A stretch of DNA of 46,082 nt from Ignavibacteriales bacterium (GTDB lineage Bacteria > Bacteroidota > Ignavibacteria > Ignavibacteriales > Ignavibacteriaceae): assembly GCA_020061995.1 (NCBI GenBank), contig JAGUXE010000223.1:1-46082 (forward strand), given 5' to 3'. Below the pieces are notes generated by a model, which did no database searches, had not been told where the DNA came from, and saw only the letters and a list, made by a program, of their open reading frames with translations. Positions 17,393-26,093 of this stretch are shown piece by piece; the stretch's first letter is position 1; every line of letters begins with the position of its first letter. Position numbers and translations under genes: made by a program.

Positions 17393-18262
17393 TTAATTTC
17401 CGCCTAGGATGAGAGGAAGACCATCTTTACCCGAACCGATTACAACAATTTTCGAATTGCTTGAGTTAGCCAATTTTTCAGTTGCCTCGATACCTTTCCA
17501 TTTCAACAATTGATCGCTAATTCCTTTAGAAACTATATCTTGAAAATCAGCAATACCTTTTGCTTCAATTCTTTTTCGATCAGCTTCTTGCTGTTCTTTA
17601 AGAAGCACAAATTGCATCCGCTGGCTTTCTTGTTCAGCTTTTAATTTTTCCTCGATAGCAACTGTTAATCCGGCAGGTAAAATAATTTGTCGGAGCGGAG
17701 CTGATTCGATTGTGATTCCACGTTTTTTAACCAAACTTGATAACTCTGATTCAATATGTTTGCCAAGCGTCTCACGTTCTGAAGTATAAAGAGCTTTTGC
17801 CTCATATCTTGAGGTAACCCCACGAACAACCGATCGGAATTGAGGGTTCAATATAATATCGGAATAATTTTCTCCCACCGTTTTATAAATCTCGAATGTG
17901 TTTTCAGGATTTAAGTGATAAAGAAGACTTATTTCCAATTGAACGCTCAATCCCTCTTTTGAGGGGACATTCATCATCTCTTTGATTTCTTGAGTTTTAA
18001 TTGTGAACTTGATAACATTTGCCATCGGATTCACAAAATTGACACCTGCCTTCAAGGTGTTTTCACTGACTAAACCAAAAAAGTCAACAACACCAACTGT
18101 ACCTGCAGGAATCACTGTAAAGAACTGAGAAACCGAAATTAGAATTGCAACACCAAATCCACCTAGCGCAAAAGTTGCTTCGGATTTATTAAATCGTTTC
18201 TTTGCATTAAAAAAAACAAATAGCGCAATACCGGCAGCTATTAATGAAATTAAAAACAACAT
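17393..18262 (-). CDS. SPFH/prohibitin-family membrane protein
   Basis: A 289-residue protein with an N-terminal hydrophobic helix (MLFLISLIAAGIALFVFF), a second hydrophobic segment, and an SPFH domain (GTVGVVDFFGLVSENTLKAGVNFVNP, about residues 54-80, to about 230). A charged, coiled-coil region rich in Glu/Lys/Gln follows (EEKLKAEQESQRMQFVLLKEQQEADRKR). This is the prohibitin/HflC-like layout of proteins that build membrane-bound oligomers and affect protease or membrane organisation. AGAGG precedes the ATG. It is the last gene before a strong terminator and lies 91 bases after ackA. Confidence 0.9.
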   Translation of the reverse strand: MLFLISLIAAGIALFVFFNAKKRFNKSEATFALGGFGVAILISVSQFFTVIPAGTVGVVDFFGLVSENTLKAGVNFVNPMANVIKFTIKTQEIKEMMNVPSKEGLSVQLEISLLYHLNPENTFEIYKTVGENYSDIILNPQFRSVVRGVTSRYEAKALYTSERETLGKHIESELSSLVKKRGITIESAPLRQIILPAGLTVAIEEKLKAEQESQRMQFVLLKEQQEADRKRIEAKGIADFQDIVSKGISDQLLKWKGIEATEKLANSSNSKIVVIGSGKDGLPLILGGN

Positions 18263-18353
18263 ACTTACCTCTTCTTACAATATTTTATTTATTCTTGGAC
18301 AAAATTACGAGCAATAAAGTTAATTTCAATAACATTCGGTTTGCCGGTAACCA

Positions 18354-19559
18354 TTATTCTTTTTTAAGTTTTTCTCGAACAATCTCGTAAGTGTCAAGAG
18401 CAATCACCAATTCCTCATTAGTAGGAATCCTTAATACCTTAACTTTAGAATTATCGGTGGAAATAAGATTTTCTTTATTTTGATTTCGCTCGTTATTTAA
18501 TTCTATACCCAAGAATTCCATATTCTTACAAACTTCTTCTCTAACTTCAAAAGAGTTTTCACCAATTCCACCCGTAAACACTAGTGCGTCAATTCCACCC
18601 ATAGCTGCAGCATATGCTCCAACAAATTTTTTAATTCGATAATTGAACACATCGAATGCATTTTTTGCCCGTTTATTTCCATCTTTTACTGCAGCAATAA
18701 TTTCCCTCATATCACTACTTTCACCGCTTAAACCGATTAGACCACTATGCTTGTTCAATAGAGTACTTGCTTCCGATAATGACAACCCTTCTTTTCCCAT
18801 GATATAAAGAATGACTGAAGGATCAACATCACCGCTTCTTGTTCCCATCAATAAACCTTCAAGCGGGGTGAATCCCATTGTTGTATCAATTGAATGACCT
18901 CTATCAACTGCAGCCATACTACAGCCATTCCCCAGGTGAGCAGTTACTATTTTTAATTCTGACGGAGGTTTTCCAAGAGCCTCGGCAGCCTTTATTGCAA
19001 CAAAGCGATGACTCGTTCCGTGAAAGCCATACTTTCTTATTTTATATCTTTTATACAGTTCATGCGGTATTCCATACAAATAAGATTGTGCAGGCATAGT
19101 TAGATGAAAAGATGTATCGAACACACCGCATTGTGGTGTATCGGGTAACAATCTTGTAACCGCTTGAATACCTTTAATATTCGGTGGATTATGAAGTGGT
19201 GCTAATTCAATATTATCTTGTAATGTTTTTATTACTTCATCGGTTATAAAAACTGAGCCCGAAAAAACTTCACCCCCGTGAACAACTCGATGACCGATTG
19301 CATCAATATCATCTTTACTTTCGATAACACCATGATTTTTACTTAGCATAACAGCAAGAACATATTCAATAGCCATTGTGTGATCTAGAATTTCAGCAAC
19401 AATACGGATTGAATCACCATCGTATCTAGAATGACTTAATACAGCTCCTGCCATTCCGATTCTTTCTACCATTCCTTTTGCAAGAGCTAACTCCTGTGTT
19501 GTATCAATAAATTGATACTTTATAGACGAACTTCCGCAGTTCAAAACTAAAACTTTCAT
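18354..19559 (-). CDS. ackA: Acetate kinase
   Basis: A 401-residue cytosolic kinase that interconverts acetyl phosphate + ADP and acetate + ATP, giving substrate-level ATP in fermentation. Signature segments are clear: the N-terminal LNCGSSSIKYQ with Asn7, IGHRVVHGGEVFSG, the GVFDTSFHLTMP loop, THRFVA, TAHLGNGCSMAAV, and FTGGIGENSFEVREEV near the C-terminus. AAGGAA lies before the ATG. No phosphotransacetylase is adjacent. It sits in a same-strand block with a 3-hydroxyacyl-CoA dehydrogenase, which would fit acyl-CoA fermentation together with the propionate module about 12 kb away. Confidence 0.97.
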   Translation of the reverse strand: MKVLVLNCGSSSIKYQFIDTTQELALAKGMVERIGMAGAVLSHSRYDGDSIRIVAEILDHTMAIEYVLAVMLSKNHGVIESKDDIDAIGHRVVHGGEVFSGSVFITDEVIKTLQDNIELAPLHNPPNIKGIQAVTRLLPDTPQCGVFDTSFHLTMPAQSYLYGIPHELYKRYKIRKYGFHGTSHRFVAIKAAEALGKPPSELKIVTAHLGNGCSMAAVDRGHSIDTTMGFTPLEGLLMGTRSGDVDPSVILYIMGKEGLSLSEASTLLNKHSGLIGLSGESSDMREIIAAVKDGNKRAKNAFDVFNYRIKKFVGAYAAAMGGIDALVFTGGIGENSFEVREEVCKNMEFLGIELNNERNQNKENLISTDNSKVKVLRIPTNEELVIALDTYEIVREKLKKE

Positions 19560-19612
19560 AACATTTCCTTTAGAGAATAAATTTCTTTATGTGTAAAACG
19601 ATAATTTCCTGT

Positions 19613-20548
19613 CTAAGAAATTATTTTTCCGTTTGAATCATATTTATAAAAACCTTCACCGGTTTTTCTTCCCAGTTTACGTTCCCTTACAAGTTTTCTG
19701 ATGATTGGACATGCTCTGTATCTTGGTTCACCCAATGTTTTCCACAGTGTTTCCATCCAGGCAAGAACTTCATCAAGCCCCATCATATCTGCCATTTCAA
19801 GCGGACCGTATTGGAAATTATAACCAAGCTTCATTGCTGTATCGATATCTTTGGCTGTAGCAACCCCCTCAAGCAGTATGTACATCGCTTCATTAAGAAG
19901 AGGGACAATTGCACGTGTTGTTACAAATCCAGGATATTCATAAACTTCAACAGCTGTTTTACCGATTTTCAATGCGAAATCTTTTATGGTTTGTACAGTC
20001 AAATTTGAGGTTTCGAGAGCCTTAACAAGTTCAACAAGAGGAACTTTGGGCACCGGGTTTAAAAAATGCATTCCGATAATTTTATCGGCTCGTTTAGTAA
20101 CTTCCGCGATTTTTGTCAAACTCAAAGTAGAAGTGTTTGAAACAAGAATTGCATCGGGTTTCGCAATTTCATCTACAGCTTTAAAAATTGCTTTTTTTGC
20201 CTCTAAATTCTCGTCGATAGCTTCAATAATTACATCACTCTCTTTAATTCCTTCGAGCGTTGTTGCCCATTGAATTCGACTAAGAATAGCTTTTTTTTCT
20301 GATTCAGTCATAGCCCAACGTTTTATTTCGCGGTCTATCGATTCTGACAATTCCTCTTTAGCTTTTTCAAGTTGAATAATATCTTTTTCGATTATTAAGA
20401 CTTCCACCCCGGCAGAAGCAATTGTCTGAGCAATTCCCTGTCCCATTACACCCGCTCCAATAATTGCAACGTGATTAACGGGTTCGCTTTGGTTGTTTAT
20501 TTTTGAAAGCCTTATATATTCTTCAATATTTAAACGATCTTCATCCAT
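19613..20548 (-). CDS. 3-hydroxyacyl-CoA (3-hydroxybutyryl-CoA) dehydrogenase
   Basis: NAD(P)-dependent oxidation/reduction between 3-hydroxyacyl-CoA and 3-oxoacyl-CoA. The Rossmann motif VAIIGAGVMGQGIA is followed by a catalytic-pair region: Ser and His in SNTSTLSL and GMHFLNPVPKVPLVELV. The C-terminal dimerisation domain contains PGFVTTRAIVPLLNEAM and the closing GRKTGEGFYKY. I place the start at the ATG at 20548 (MDEDRLNIEEY), already about 25 residues longer than minimal family members. A TTG at 20638 and an ATG at 20614 are in frame but lack ribosome sites. Beta-oxidation or butyrate-type chemistry is possible; no thiolase or crotonase adjoins it. Confidence 0.93.
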   Translation of the reverse strand: MDEDRLNIEEYIRLSKINNQSEPVNHVAIIGAGVMGQGIAQTIASAGVEVLIIEKDIIQLEKAKEELSESIDREIKRWAMTESEKKAILSRIQWATTLEGIKESDVIIEAIDENLEAKKAIFKAVDEIAKPDAILVSNTSTLSLTKIAEVTKRADKIIGMHFLNPVPKVPLVELVKALETSNLTVQTIKDFALKIGKTAVEVYEYPGFVTTRAIVPLLNEAMYILLEGVATAKDIDTAMKLGYNFQYGPLEMADMMGLDEVLAWMETLWKTLGEPRYRACPIIRKLVRERKLGRKTGEGFYKYDSNGKIIS

Positions 20549-20721
20549 GTTAAATCCATTTTGTTTAGAATAATTTAGTGTGAACAGCCAATAGTTATGC
20601 AAATATTGTTCCATATCGAAACTTGCATAAATTGACAAAATAATTAATGTTTTCTCAATATTTGAAATTCTTCAATCAAATATGAAACAATACGTTAGCT
20701 TAATATACAGTCATTATCAGT

Positions 20722-21369
20722 TTAATCCCTTAACAAATCAGTAATATCATCAAGAATTTTGACGGTTGATTTGCTTAACGCTTCCTTGGATTGATGTCCA
20801 TTTGCTATTAATATACAGTCAGCACCAATTGCCTCGGCAACCTCAAGGTCGTGTAAAGTATCTCCTAAAAATACAACTTCATGTTCATGTAATTGAAGTT
20901 TAGACATCAATTCTTTACCAAGACTGACTTTACTCGAAGCATATATATTATCTAAACCATAAACATTATCAAAATAATGAAACAGATCAAACTGCGAAAC
21001 TATACTCAATAAAGTATCATGTTTATAAGCTGATAGAATCGATTGTCCGATTCCTTTGGTTTTCAAATATCTCAATACTTCTGCAGCACCGTTAAAAATT
21101 CCCGCGGATAACTTTCTCGCCTCATACTCATCCATCCATGTTTTACCCAATTCCTCAAAAGAATATTGAGTGAAATCAAACCCCGCAGATGAATAATAAT
21201 CTTTTACCGGAAATGTAAAAATATTTTTGTATTCGCTTTTGGAAAGTGAAGGAAGTCCTTTACTATTGAGAAGGTTGTTTACTATCGAGACACAAAGCTC
21301 AACATCGTTAAACAATGTTCCGTTCCAGTCCCAAATTACATGTTTATATTTTGAAAGAATCATATTCAT
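20722..21369 (-). CDS. HAD-superfamily phosphatase (phosphoglycolate phosphatase-like)
   Basis: A 215-residue hydrolase with the HAD motif I in the form VIWDWNGTLFND (residues 11-22; nucleophile Asp14), a helical cap domain, motif II around ILSAYK, and motif III/IV VVFLGDTLHDLEVAEAIGADCILIANG. This fits small-molecule phosphatases of the Gph/PGP type; substrate is unknown. It starts a minus-strand row of four genes ending at the terminator at 17331-17368. Two Met codons at 21369 and 21363 are possible starts and the difference is trivial. Confidence 0.88.
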   Translation of the reverse strand: MNMILSKYKHVIWDWNGTLFNDVELCVSIVNNLLNSKGLPSLSKSEYKNIFTFPVKDYYSSAGFDFTQYSFEELGKTWMDEYEARKLSAGIFNGAAEVLRYLKTKGIGQSILSAYKHDTLLSIVSQFDLFHYFDNVYGLDNIYASSKVSLGKELMSKLQLHEHEVVFLGDTLHDLEVAEAIGADCILIANGHQSKEALSKSTVKILDDITDLLRD

Positions 21370-21475
21370 AAATGTCGTTCTATGTTAGGTAATAATTTAT
21401 TGTGACTTGCAAAATAAAAAATTTTAACTTAACTTTAATCGGAGTTTTTTATCTGATTACAAAAGTGGAGCGTAT

Positions 21476-22705
21476 ATGAGTGAAATAATAAATAATAGTC
21501 GTAAGCATATTGACCAAATTAAAGAATTATTACAGGACATAAACCAAGGGAAAGACGTTGAAAAAACGAAGAGCAGTTTAAAGGAATTAATGGGGAGTGT
21601 TCCTCATGGAGAAGTCGTTGCCGCCGAACAGGAATTAATTGCTGAAGGTTTTCCCGAAGAAGAAATAATAAAGTATTGTGATCTACATTCGGCTGCGTTG
21701 CGGGGATTTATTAATGAAGAAGAAAAAGTCTCAATTCCCGAAGGACATCCTATCGATATTTTTAAAAAAGAAAATCTCTTGATAAACCGCAGAATCGAAA
21801 AGTTAAAATTAATTGAAGCCTCATCAAAAGCGCTTGTCAATGGTGATGCCTCAAATAATCTAGTTGAAGTAAAAAATATTCTTACTGAATTAACCGACAT
21901 CGATAAACATTATTATCGAAAAGAGAATCTTTTATTTCCCTTTTTAGAAAAATACAATATTACAGGTCCACCAAAAGTAATGTGGGCAAAGGATGACGAA
22001 GTTAGAGGATTTCTGAAGTCTTCAATTCAATCCATAGCTGATATCGAAAAAATAAGTTCAGCTGAATTATTGCTGCTATTTGAAACAATAATAGGTGCCG
22101 CAATCAAGGCAATAGAAGAAATGATATATAAGGAAGAAAAAATTCTATTCCCTATGAGCTTAGATACACTCACCGAAAATGATTGGTATGAAATCTACGA
22201 ACAAAGTGATGAAAGCGGTTATTGTTTATTTTATCCAGAAGTTAAATGGACATCAATTAAGTTAAAAGATCAAGGAGAAAAAATTAACGAAACCTCAAAT
22301 CGCATAAAGCTTTCTACAGGTTCATTTACGAGGGAAGAATTAGAATCTTTTTTTAAGACTTTGCCTGTTGATATTACTTTTGTTGATAAAGATGATAAAG
22401 TTCGATTTTTTTCTGAGGGACCTGATCGAATATTTGGAAGAAGTAAAGCAATTATTGGTAGACAAGTTCAATTTTGTCATCCGCCGTCAAGTGTTCATAT
22501 AGTTGAAAGAATCCTAAACGACTTTAAAAGTAACAAAGAGAACTCAGCTAAGTTTTGGATAAATTTTCAAGGGAAGTTTGTTCATATAGCATACTATGCC
22601 ATGAGAAGCGAAAATAGTGAGTATCTTGGAACACTTGAAGTAACACAAAACATTCTAGAATATAAATCCTTGGAAGGGGAAAGAAGAATACTTCAATATG
22701 AATAA
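21476..22705 (+). CDS. DUF438-hemerythrin-PAS protein
   Basis: A 409-residue cytosolic protein with three modules: DUF438 (about residues 5-75, KSSLKELMGSVPHGEVVAAEQELI), a hemerythrin/HHE-like helical region (about 80-240, with DIDKHYYRKENLLFPFLEKY and EEMIYKEEKILFP), and a C-terminal PAS domain (about 285-400, with RFFSEGPDRIFGRSKAIIGRQVQFCHPPSSVHIVE). This set is typical of proteins proposed to sense or handle O2 or NO via di-iron and PAS ligands. GTGGAG lies before the ATG. The next gene overlaps its end by eight bases, so the two are translationally coupled. Confidence 0.88.
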   Translation: MSEIINNSRKHIDQIKELLQDINQGKDVEKTKSSLKELMGSVPHGEVVAAEQELIAEGFPEEEIIKYCDLHSAALRGFINEEEKVSIPEGHPIDIFKKENLLINRRIEKLKLIEASSKALVNGDASNNLVEVKNILTELTDIDKHYYRKENLLFPFLEKYNITGPPKVMWAKDDEVRGFLKSSIQSIADIEKISSAELLLLFETIIGAAIKAIEEMIYKEEKILFPMSLDTLTENDWYEIYEQSDESGYCLFYPEVKWTSIKLKDQGEKINETSNRIKLSTGSFTREELESFFKTLPVDITFVDKDDKVRFFSEGPDRIFGRSKAIIGRQVQFCHPPSSVHIVERILNDFKSNKENSAKFWINFQGKFVHIAYYAMRSENSEYLGTLEVTQNILEYKSLEGERRILQYE

Positions 22706-23246
22706 CAGCATGCCAAACAACAAAACAAAACTTATTACTCCGGATATCAAAGTTGCAGAGCTTTTAAAAGAATATCCTCAGTTGGAGCAAAAATCAATAA
22801 ACTATTCTCCGCACTTCGAAAAACTTAAAAATCCATTCCTCCGAAAAACTGTTGCGCGGGTAACAACCCTAAGGCAGGCTGCCGTAATAGGAGGAGTTTC
22901 AATCTCTGAATTAATCAATGGATTGAGAAAAGAAATTAATCAGGATGAAATTTTAATTAATGAAATGAAAGAAACAACAAATATGGATAAACCGGAGTGG
23001 ATTGATGAAGAAAAAATCAAAATTGATTATGATGCGACACTAGATTTACAACAAGGTATTCATCCTATTGGAAAAATTACTAAAGATTTAGAGTCATTTG
23101 ACTCGAGTGAGATATTTTTACTTCACACTCAGTTTATTCCTGCCCCATTAATCGATTTATTTAAAAACAAGGGGTGTGAGGTATTTACAGATGTTTCGGT
23201 TAATAATGACATAAAAACCTATATTAAAAAAATTACTAAGGTTTAG
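22698..23246 (+). CDS. DUF1858-DUF2249 two-domain protein
   Basis: A 182-residue protein with an N-terminal DUF1858 domain (ITPDIKVAELLKEYPQLEQ to about residue 75, the ScdA/Ric N-domain type) and a C-terminal DUF2249 domain (about 100-180, YDATLDLQQGIHPIGKITKDLESFDSSEIFLLHTQFIPAPLIDLFKNKG). Both are repeatedly found with hemerythrin proteins and NO-reductase or denitrification genes. The start overlaps the upstream stop, indicating a two-gene operon. The function is unproven; a redox or NO stress role is inferred from context. An alternative Met lies four residues in. Confidence 0.83.
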   Translation: MNNSMPNNKTKLITPDIKVAELLKEYPQLEQKSINYSPHFEKLKNPFLRKTVARVTTLRQAAVIGGVSISELINGLRKEINQDEILINEMKETTNMDKPEWIDEEKIKIDYDATLDLQQGIHPIGKITKDLESFDSSEIFLLHTQFIPAPLIDLFKNKGCEVFTDVSVNNDIKTYIKKITKV

Positions 23247-23352
23247 AAATTTGACGCACATCGTATAATAAAAGTTTTTTGTATATTGCCATGGTATTGT
23301 GTGCATATTAATTAGAAATTCATAATTATTAACAAACAATAGAAGTACTATT

Positions 23353-24612
23353 ATGGAAAACAATAAAATCGTTGTTATTGGTGGAGGAGCAGCAGGTTTC
23401 TTCTCAGCAATCACTTGTGCAGAAACATTCCCAAATACCGAAGTGTATTTGGTTGAGAAATCAGCTAATGTTCTTAATAAAGTTCGTATTTCAGGTGGTG
23501 GCAGATGTAATGTCACAAATGCACTCGAAGATCCTCAACTCGTTGCATCATATTTCCCACGCGGCGAAAAACAGATGATTGGTCCATTAACTCAATTCGG
23601 AACTCAAGATACAATGGATTGGTTTACTCAGCGTGGAGTACCATTAAAAGTCGAAAGCGATAATCGAGTTTTCCCAAAAGCGGATAAATCCAAAAAGATT
23701 ATCGACGCTCTTGTCAGCGCAGCACAAGATGCAGGCGTTTCAATAACAACGAAAACAGTCGTTGACCGTATTGTCCCTCCTACAGATGAATCCAACAATA
23801 AATGGAAAGTTATTTTTGCTGATAATAGAGAAATAGTTTGTGATCGTGTAATTGTTGCAGCAGGAGGCGCACCACAAATTTGGAATTCCCTCTCAAAAAT
23901 CGGTATTGAAATTGAAAAACCTGTCGCTTCATTATTTACATTCCTGGTTGAGGAAAGAGTTGTTGACGGATTGGCAGGCATTTCATTTAATGATGTTAAA
24001 GTACAAGTTGTAGGTCACAAAAGGCTCAAAAATAATGGTGATATTCTATTTACGCATTGGGGACTTAGCGGTCCTGTAATATTAAAACTTTCTTCTGTTG
24101 CGGCAAGACAATTCTCTAGAATGGGATATGCGTTTCAGTTACACATTGACTGGTTCCCTGATATTACTGAAGAAAAATTAAGGCGTGAAATTGAACGTTT
24201 CAGAAAACTTTACAGAAGGAAATTGATTGATTCAGAACCCTTATTTAACATTCCAAAAAAAATGTGGGCTCGATTAGTTGAAAAAGCTGAAATCCCAGCT
24301 CGCTTAAGATGGGCTTATTCTAAAACAGAACACTCCGAAGCTCTAATTAAAACATTGAAAAATACTATAATTGATATCACAGGCAAAAGTCCAAATAAAG
24401 ACGAATTTGTTACTTGCGGAGGCGTTTCACTTTCTGAAGTCGATTTCAAAACCATGCAAAGTACACGATACCCGGGATTATTTTTTGCGGGTGAAATCCT
24501 TGATATTGATGGCTTAACAGGTGGTTTCAACTTCCAAGCTGCATGGACAACCGGTTATATTGCGGGTAAATCAGTCCTTTCTGCTTCACCTTATACAAAA
24601 GAAGCCGAATAA
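23353..24612 (+). CDS. BaiN/HI0933-type NAD(P)/FAD-dependent oxidoreductase
   Basis: A 419-residue flavoprotein. The N-terminal FAD motif is KIVVIGGGAAGFFSAITCAE, followed by the family hallmark KVRISGGGRCNVTNA (about residues 46-60), a second GG-containing VIVAAGGAPQIW, and a C-terminal MQSTRYPGLFFAGEILDIDGLTGGFNFQAAWTTGYIAG closing motif. This matches the HI0933/BaiN family. The physiological substrate is not known for most members. It appears monocistronic and ends before an intrinsic terminator at 24683-24718. Confidence 0.92.
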   Translation: MENNKIVVIGGGAAGFFSAITCAETFPNTEVYLVEKSANVLNKVRISGGGRCNVTNALEDPQLVASYFPRGEKQMIGPLTQFGTQDTMDWFTQRGVPLKVESDNRVFPKADKSKKIIDALVSAAQDAGVSITTKTVVDRIVPPTDESNNKWKVIFADNREIVCDRVIVAAGGAPQIWNSLSKIGIEIEKPVASLFTFLVEERVVDGLAGISFNDVKVQVVGHKRLKNNGDILFTHWGLSGPVILKLSSVAARQFSRMGYAFQLHIDWFPDITEEKLRREIERFRKLYRRKLIDSEPLFNIPKKMWARLVEKAEIPARLRWAYSKTEHSEALIKTLKNTIIDITGKSPNKDEFVTCGGVSLSEVDFKTMQSTRYPGLFFAGEILDIDGLTGGFNFQAAWTTGYIAGKSVLSASPYTKEAE

Positions 24613-24682
24613 GATTTTATACGTTTATCTAAGGGACATATATACAAAAACTTATTTTGTCGAATAACTTAATAGCCTCATC

Positions 24683-24718
24683 AAGGGGCCGGGATGTAAA
24701 AGTTTCGGTCCCTTTTTT
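24683..24718 (+). terminator. Intrinsic terminator after the BaiN-type gene
   Basis: AAGGGGCCGGGA (24683-24694) pairs with TTTCGGTCCCTT (24703-24714) in a 12-bp stem that includes three G-U pairs, with an eight-base loop. Six T residues follow directly (24713-24718). It closes the + strand transcript of the flavoprotein gene. Confidence 0.88.
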
Positions 24719-24827
24719 ATTAACCTACCTTTTAGTTTTTCAATTTTGGAATTGATATTTTTGAATAGAAGTTAATGGATATATTTTCTTAACTTAAGAA
24801 ACAATATTATGGAGTAAATTCCGATAA

Positions 24828-26093
24828 ATGATCGAAATAAAAAACAATACTACTGAACGAGCTATACTTGTTTCAGTCAGAACAAAAGACCTTTCGAAAG
24901 AAACAGTCATAGAACATATTAATGAGCTTGAAGAACTAGCAAATACTGCCGGGGCAGAAACAATAATAAAAATGACTCAAGATCGCTATTCAGTAGATGT
25001 CGCATATTATGTAGGAAAAGGGAAAGCTGAAGAGATTAAGCAATTAATAGAGATGAATGATATTCATATTATTATTTGTGATGATGATCTTACCGCTGTA
25101 CAAGTACGTAATCTCGAAAAGATATGTGATAGAAAAGTAATAGATAGAAGTGGATTAATACTCGATATTTTTGCATCACGTGCAAAAACAAAAGAAGCCA
25201 AAACGCAAGTAGAACTTGCTCAACTTCAATATTTGTTACCAAGATTAACTAGAGCTTGGACTCACCTTTCAAAACAGTATGGTGGAATCGGAACGAAGGG
25301 TCCCGGAGAGACTCAAATTGAAACCGACAGACGTATGATCCGGACGAGAATCGCAATGCTTAAAGAAAAGCTTGGAAAGATTGAACAACAGCGCGAAACT
25401 CAAATTCAAAAACGAAAAGAAACTATTAGAGTTGGTATTGCCGGCTACACAAATGCCGGAAAATCAACTCTTTTCAATCTTCTTACAAACGCGGGAAATC
25501 TTGCTGAAGATAAGCTCTTCGCTACTCTCGATTCAACAACTCGTTCCCTTGAAACCTCAAACGGAAAAACAATTTTAATAAGTGATACAGTAGGTTTTAT
25601 TAGAAAATTACCTCTCCATCTGGTTGCATCTTTTAAAAGTACTTTGAATGAAATTCGTGACGCCGATATAATTCTGCACATGATTGATGCTTCACATCCT
25701 TTTTATGAAGATCATTTACGGGTTGTTGATGAAACGCTTACAGAGCTTAAATGTGAAAAGAAAACTATCATTAAAGTTTTTAATAAGATTGATACGATTA
25801 CCGAGCGCGATAAGTTAAGTTTTCTGCTAAATAAATACCCTGATTCTGTTTTGATTTCGGCGGTTAGAGGTATAAATATTTCGAAGCTTAATGAAAAAAT
25901 TTTGGAGAAAATCTCTTCGAGTTTTGTCGAAGAAAAAATTAAACTTCGTATTGAAGAAGCAAAGTCTTTGGCGCTAATCCATAGTTTAGCTGAAGTTTCA
26001 TCAATTAAATACGGGACTAAATTTGTCACAGCTCAAATAAAAACCAATAGCGAAAACCTTCAAAAAATTAGAAAGATTTTAAATGTCAGGTAG
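24828..26093 (+). CDS. hflX: GTPase HflX (ribosome-associated)
   Basis: A 421-residue GTPase with the HflX N-terminal domain (residues 1 to about 190, including VAYYVGKGKAEEIKQL, GLILDIFASRAKTKEAKTQVELAQLQYLLPRL and GGIGTKGPGETQIETDRR). A Ras-like G domain follows with G1 GYTNAGKST, a G2 region in LDSTTRSL, G3 DTVGF (for DxxG) and G4 NKID. HflX splits or rescues stalled 70S ribosomes under stress. GGAG lies 12 bases upstream of the ATG. Its last 11 bases overlap the ammonia-lyase gene, so the two are coupled. Confidence 0.96.
   Translation: MIEIKNNTTERAILVSVRTKDLSKETVIEHINELEELANTAGAETIIKMTQDRYSVDVAYYVGKGKAEEIKQLIEMNDIHIIICDDDLTAVQVRNLEKICDRKVIDRSGLILDIFASRAKTKEAKTQVELAQLQYLLPRLTRAWTHLSKQYGGIGTKGPGETQIETDRRMIRTRIAMLKEKLGKIEQQRETQIQKRKETIRVGIAGYTNAGKSTLFNLLTNAGNLAEDKLFATLDSTTRSLETSNGKTILISDTVGFIRKLPLHLVASFKSTLNEIRDADIILHMIDASHPFYEDHLRVVDETLTELKCEKKTIIKVFNKIDTITERDKLSFLLNKYPDSVLISAVRGINISKLNEKILEKISSSFVEEKIKLRIEEAKSLALIHSLAEVSSIKYGTKFVTAQIKTNSENLQKIRKILNVR

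Noticed and set aside
20549..20638. Longer N-terminus for the 3-hydroxyacyl-CoA dehydrogenase (TTG at 20638 or ATG at 20614)
   Set aside because: The family starts near the Rossmann motif and neither start has a ribosome site; kept only as an alternative.
23247..23352. TTGACG and TATAAT hexamers before the BaiN-type gene
   Set aside because: Spacing is only about 7 bases, incompatible with a sigma-70 promoter.
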